A stretch of 64,000 bases of DNA, from positions 53,031,638 to 53,095,637 of the forward strand of contig QVOM02000112.1 of NCBI GenBank assembly GCA_003586115.2. Reading direction: 5' to 3'. Under the pieces are notes generated by a model that ran no database searches, was not told the origin of the DNA, and saw nothing but the letters and a program-made list of their open reading frames with translations. This document shows positions 63,180 to 64,000 of the stretch, piece by piece. Position 1 is the stretch's first letter. Each line of letters starts with the position of its first letter. The stretch comes from Salvator merianae. Lineage: Eukaryota > Chordata > Lepidosauria > Squamata > Teiidae. Made by a program: the position numbers and the translations under genes.

Positions 63180-63399
63180 GGGGCCCATCTACATCTAAGT
63201 TTAATCTAGCTTCAGTCCACTTTCAGAGTGAGAACATATCTGCAAAATGACAAACTGTTCTTCTTCCACATTAGTTAACCCAGAAATCCAACTTTGGTTA
63301 GATACTGTGGAAAGAAAATGAATAGTCACTTTGTTGATGTGTTCTCTCACTCTGAAAGTAGACTGAAGCTGGATTAAAATTTAGCTGTCGATGGGCCCG
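63180..63399. mobile_element. Fold-back DNA element of a second family
   Basis: The left arm GGGGCCCATCTACATCTAAG continues with CTAGCTTCAGTCCACTTTCA. It is inverted on the right as CGGGCCCATCGACAGCTAAA and CCAGCTTCAGTCTACTTTCA. Arms are about 65 bp with about 90 bp between. Its termini do not match the GCACTT family. Confidence 0.8.
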
Positions 63400-63718
63400 A
63401 GATTACTCTGTTTAGGCAAACATTTGCAATTGTTGGCAACATTCCAACTGATAGGTGCAGCATAGATTTCTTCTAACTGCGGGGGTGGAAAGACAGACAG
63501 TGAACTTGACAGGTATTGCTGTATTACATTTTAAATATCCTTTGGGTGTTATTTCTTCATTGGGCCCACTGGGTTTGCGTGGACAGTTAGGATTAGGATA
63601 CAAGGAACTATAGTTTAGGAACATCTGGAGGATCACAGGTTGAACAGCGCTTCTCTTAGGTGTAAAGTTTGCATTTAAAACTTTTTTGTTGGAGCTGTAG
63701 AAAATTAAATGCCTCAAA

Positions 63719-64000
63719 GGGCATTTTTGCACTTTCCACCTTAGAATAGGATATTTTTTCCATTCTAAGCTGAACTGGACTGCGGGGCCCTAGATGTGAA
63801 TATAAGCATAATAGCAGCATTCACATTACAAATGCTGGTATCCTGCTCCCAAAGTTTGCCATGACAGTGGCCAGGAAGTGTCCTGCTGCTGCCACAGTGA
63901 GTGCCGCAGATCATACGAGTACATGCAGGCACAATCTCATGATTGCTCAGGCACAGCTGCGGTGTGACGTGCAGCTGTGCATTCGCACCCGGAAGCACTT
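63719..64000. mobile_element. DNA-element family member cut by the window end
   Basis: The left end GGGCATTTTTGCACTTTCC is followed by an imperfect hairpin (TAGAATAGGATATTTTTTCC against CATTCTAAG). The interior CCATGACAGTGGCCAGGAAG matches the copies at 8878 and 31355. The right end lies outside the window. Confidence 0.65.

Overview
This is vertebrate nuclear DNA, most likely from a squamate reptile (lizard or snake). It lies entirely inside one gene, DSCAM (Down syndrome cell adhesion molecule), read on the + strand. Six internal exons are present at 32404-32600, 36498-36594, 42976-43104, 53853-54020, 57075-57145 and 60175-60415. They sum to 903 nt (301 codons) with no stop or frameshift, and every intron has GT/AG ends. 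They encode three consecutive extracellular modules: the ninth Ig-like domain, fibronectin type III domain 1 and fibronectin type III domain 2. The residues fit DSCAM and not its paralogue DSCAML1, judged from remembered family sequences. The first and last coding exons, the promoter and the UTRs lie outside the window.

Layout: 1-32403 is the 3' part of a very long intron. The exon cluster follows, with introns of about 3.9, 6.4, 10.7, 3.05 and 3.03 kb, and the window ends in another intron from 60416. No second gene was found. No tRNA or rRNA gene was found beyond SINE-borne pseudo-promoters.

The introns are packed with transposable-element relics. There are three L1-clade LINE copies (one split by a 1.25-kb insertion), a CR1-type LINE on each strand, several L2/CR1-like 3' ends, and a 3' fragment of BovB. 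SINEs include a 5S-rRNA-derived copy, several tRNA-derived copies and a MIR-like copy. Many short non-autonomous DNA elements are also present. The most numerous group shares a terminus close to GGGCCTTTTCGCACTTACC, sometimes with 3-bp target duplications (TTA, TCA), which suggests a PIF/Harbinger-like family. Some members are near-perfect fold-backs. The combination of BovB, 5S-derived SINE and this L1 type is the basis for calling the host a squamate; genus cannot be read from the window.

I saw no undescribed biological system. The more interesting material is the clean exon/domain correspondence in DSCAM and the unusually dense family of related inverted-repeat elements in its introns. Many short open frames across the window are transposon relics or chance and are not annotated as genes. 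Repeat boundaries are approximate unless terminal repeats or target duplications are named.
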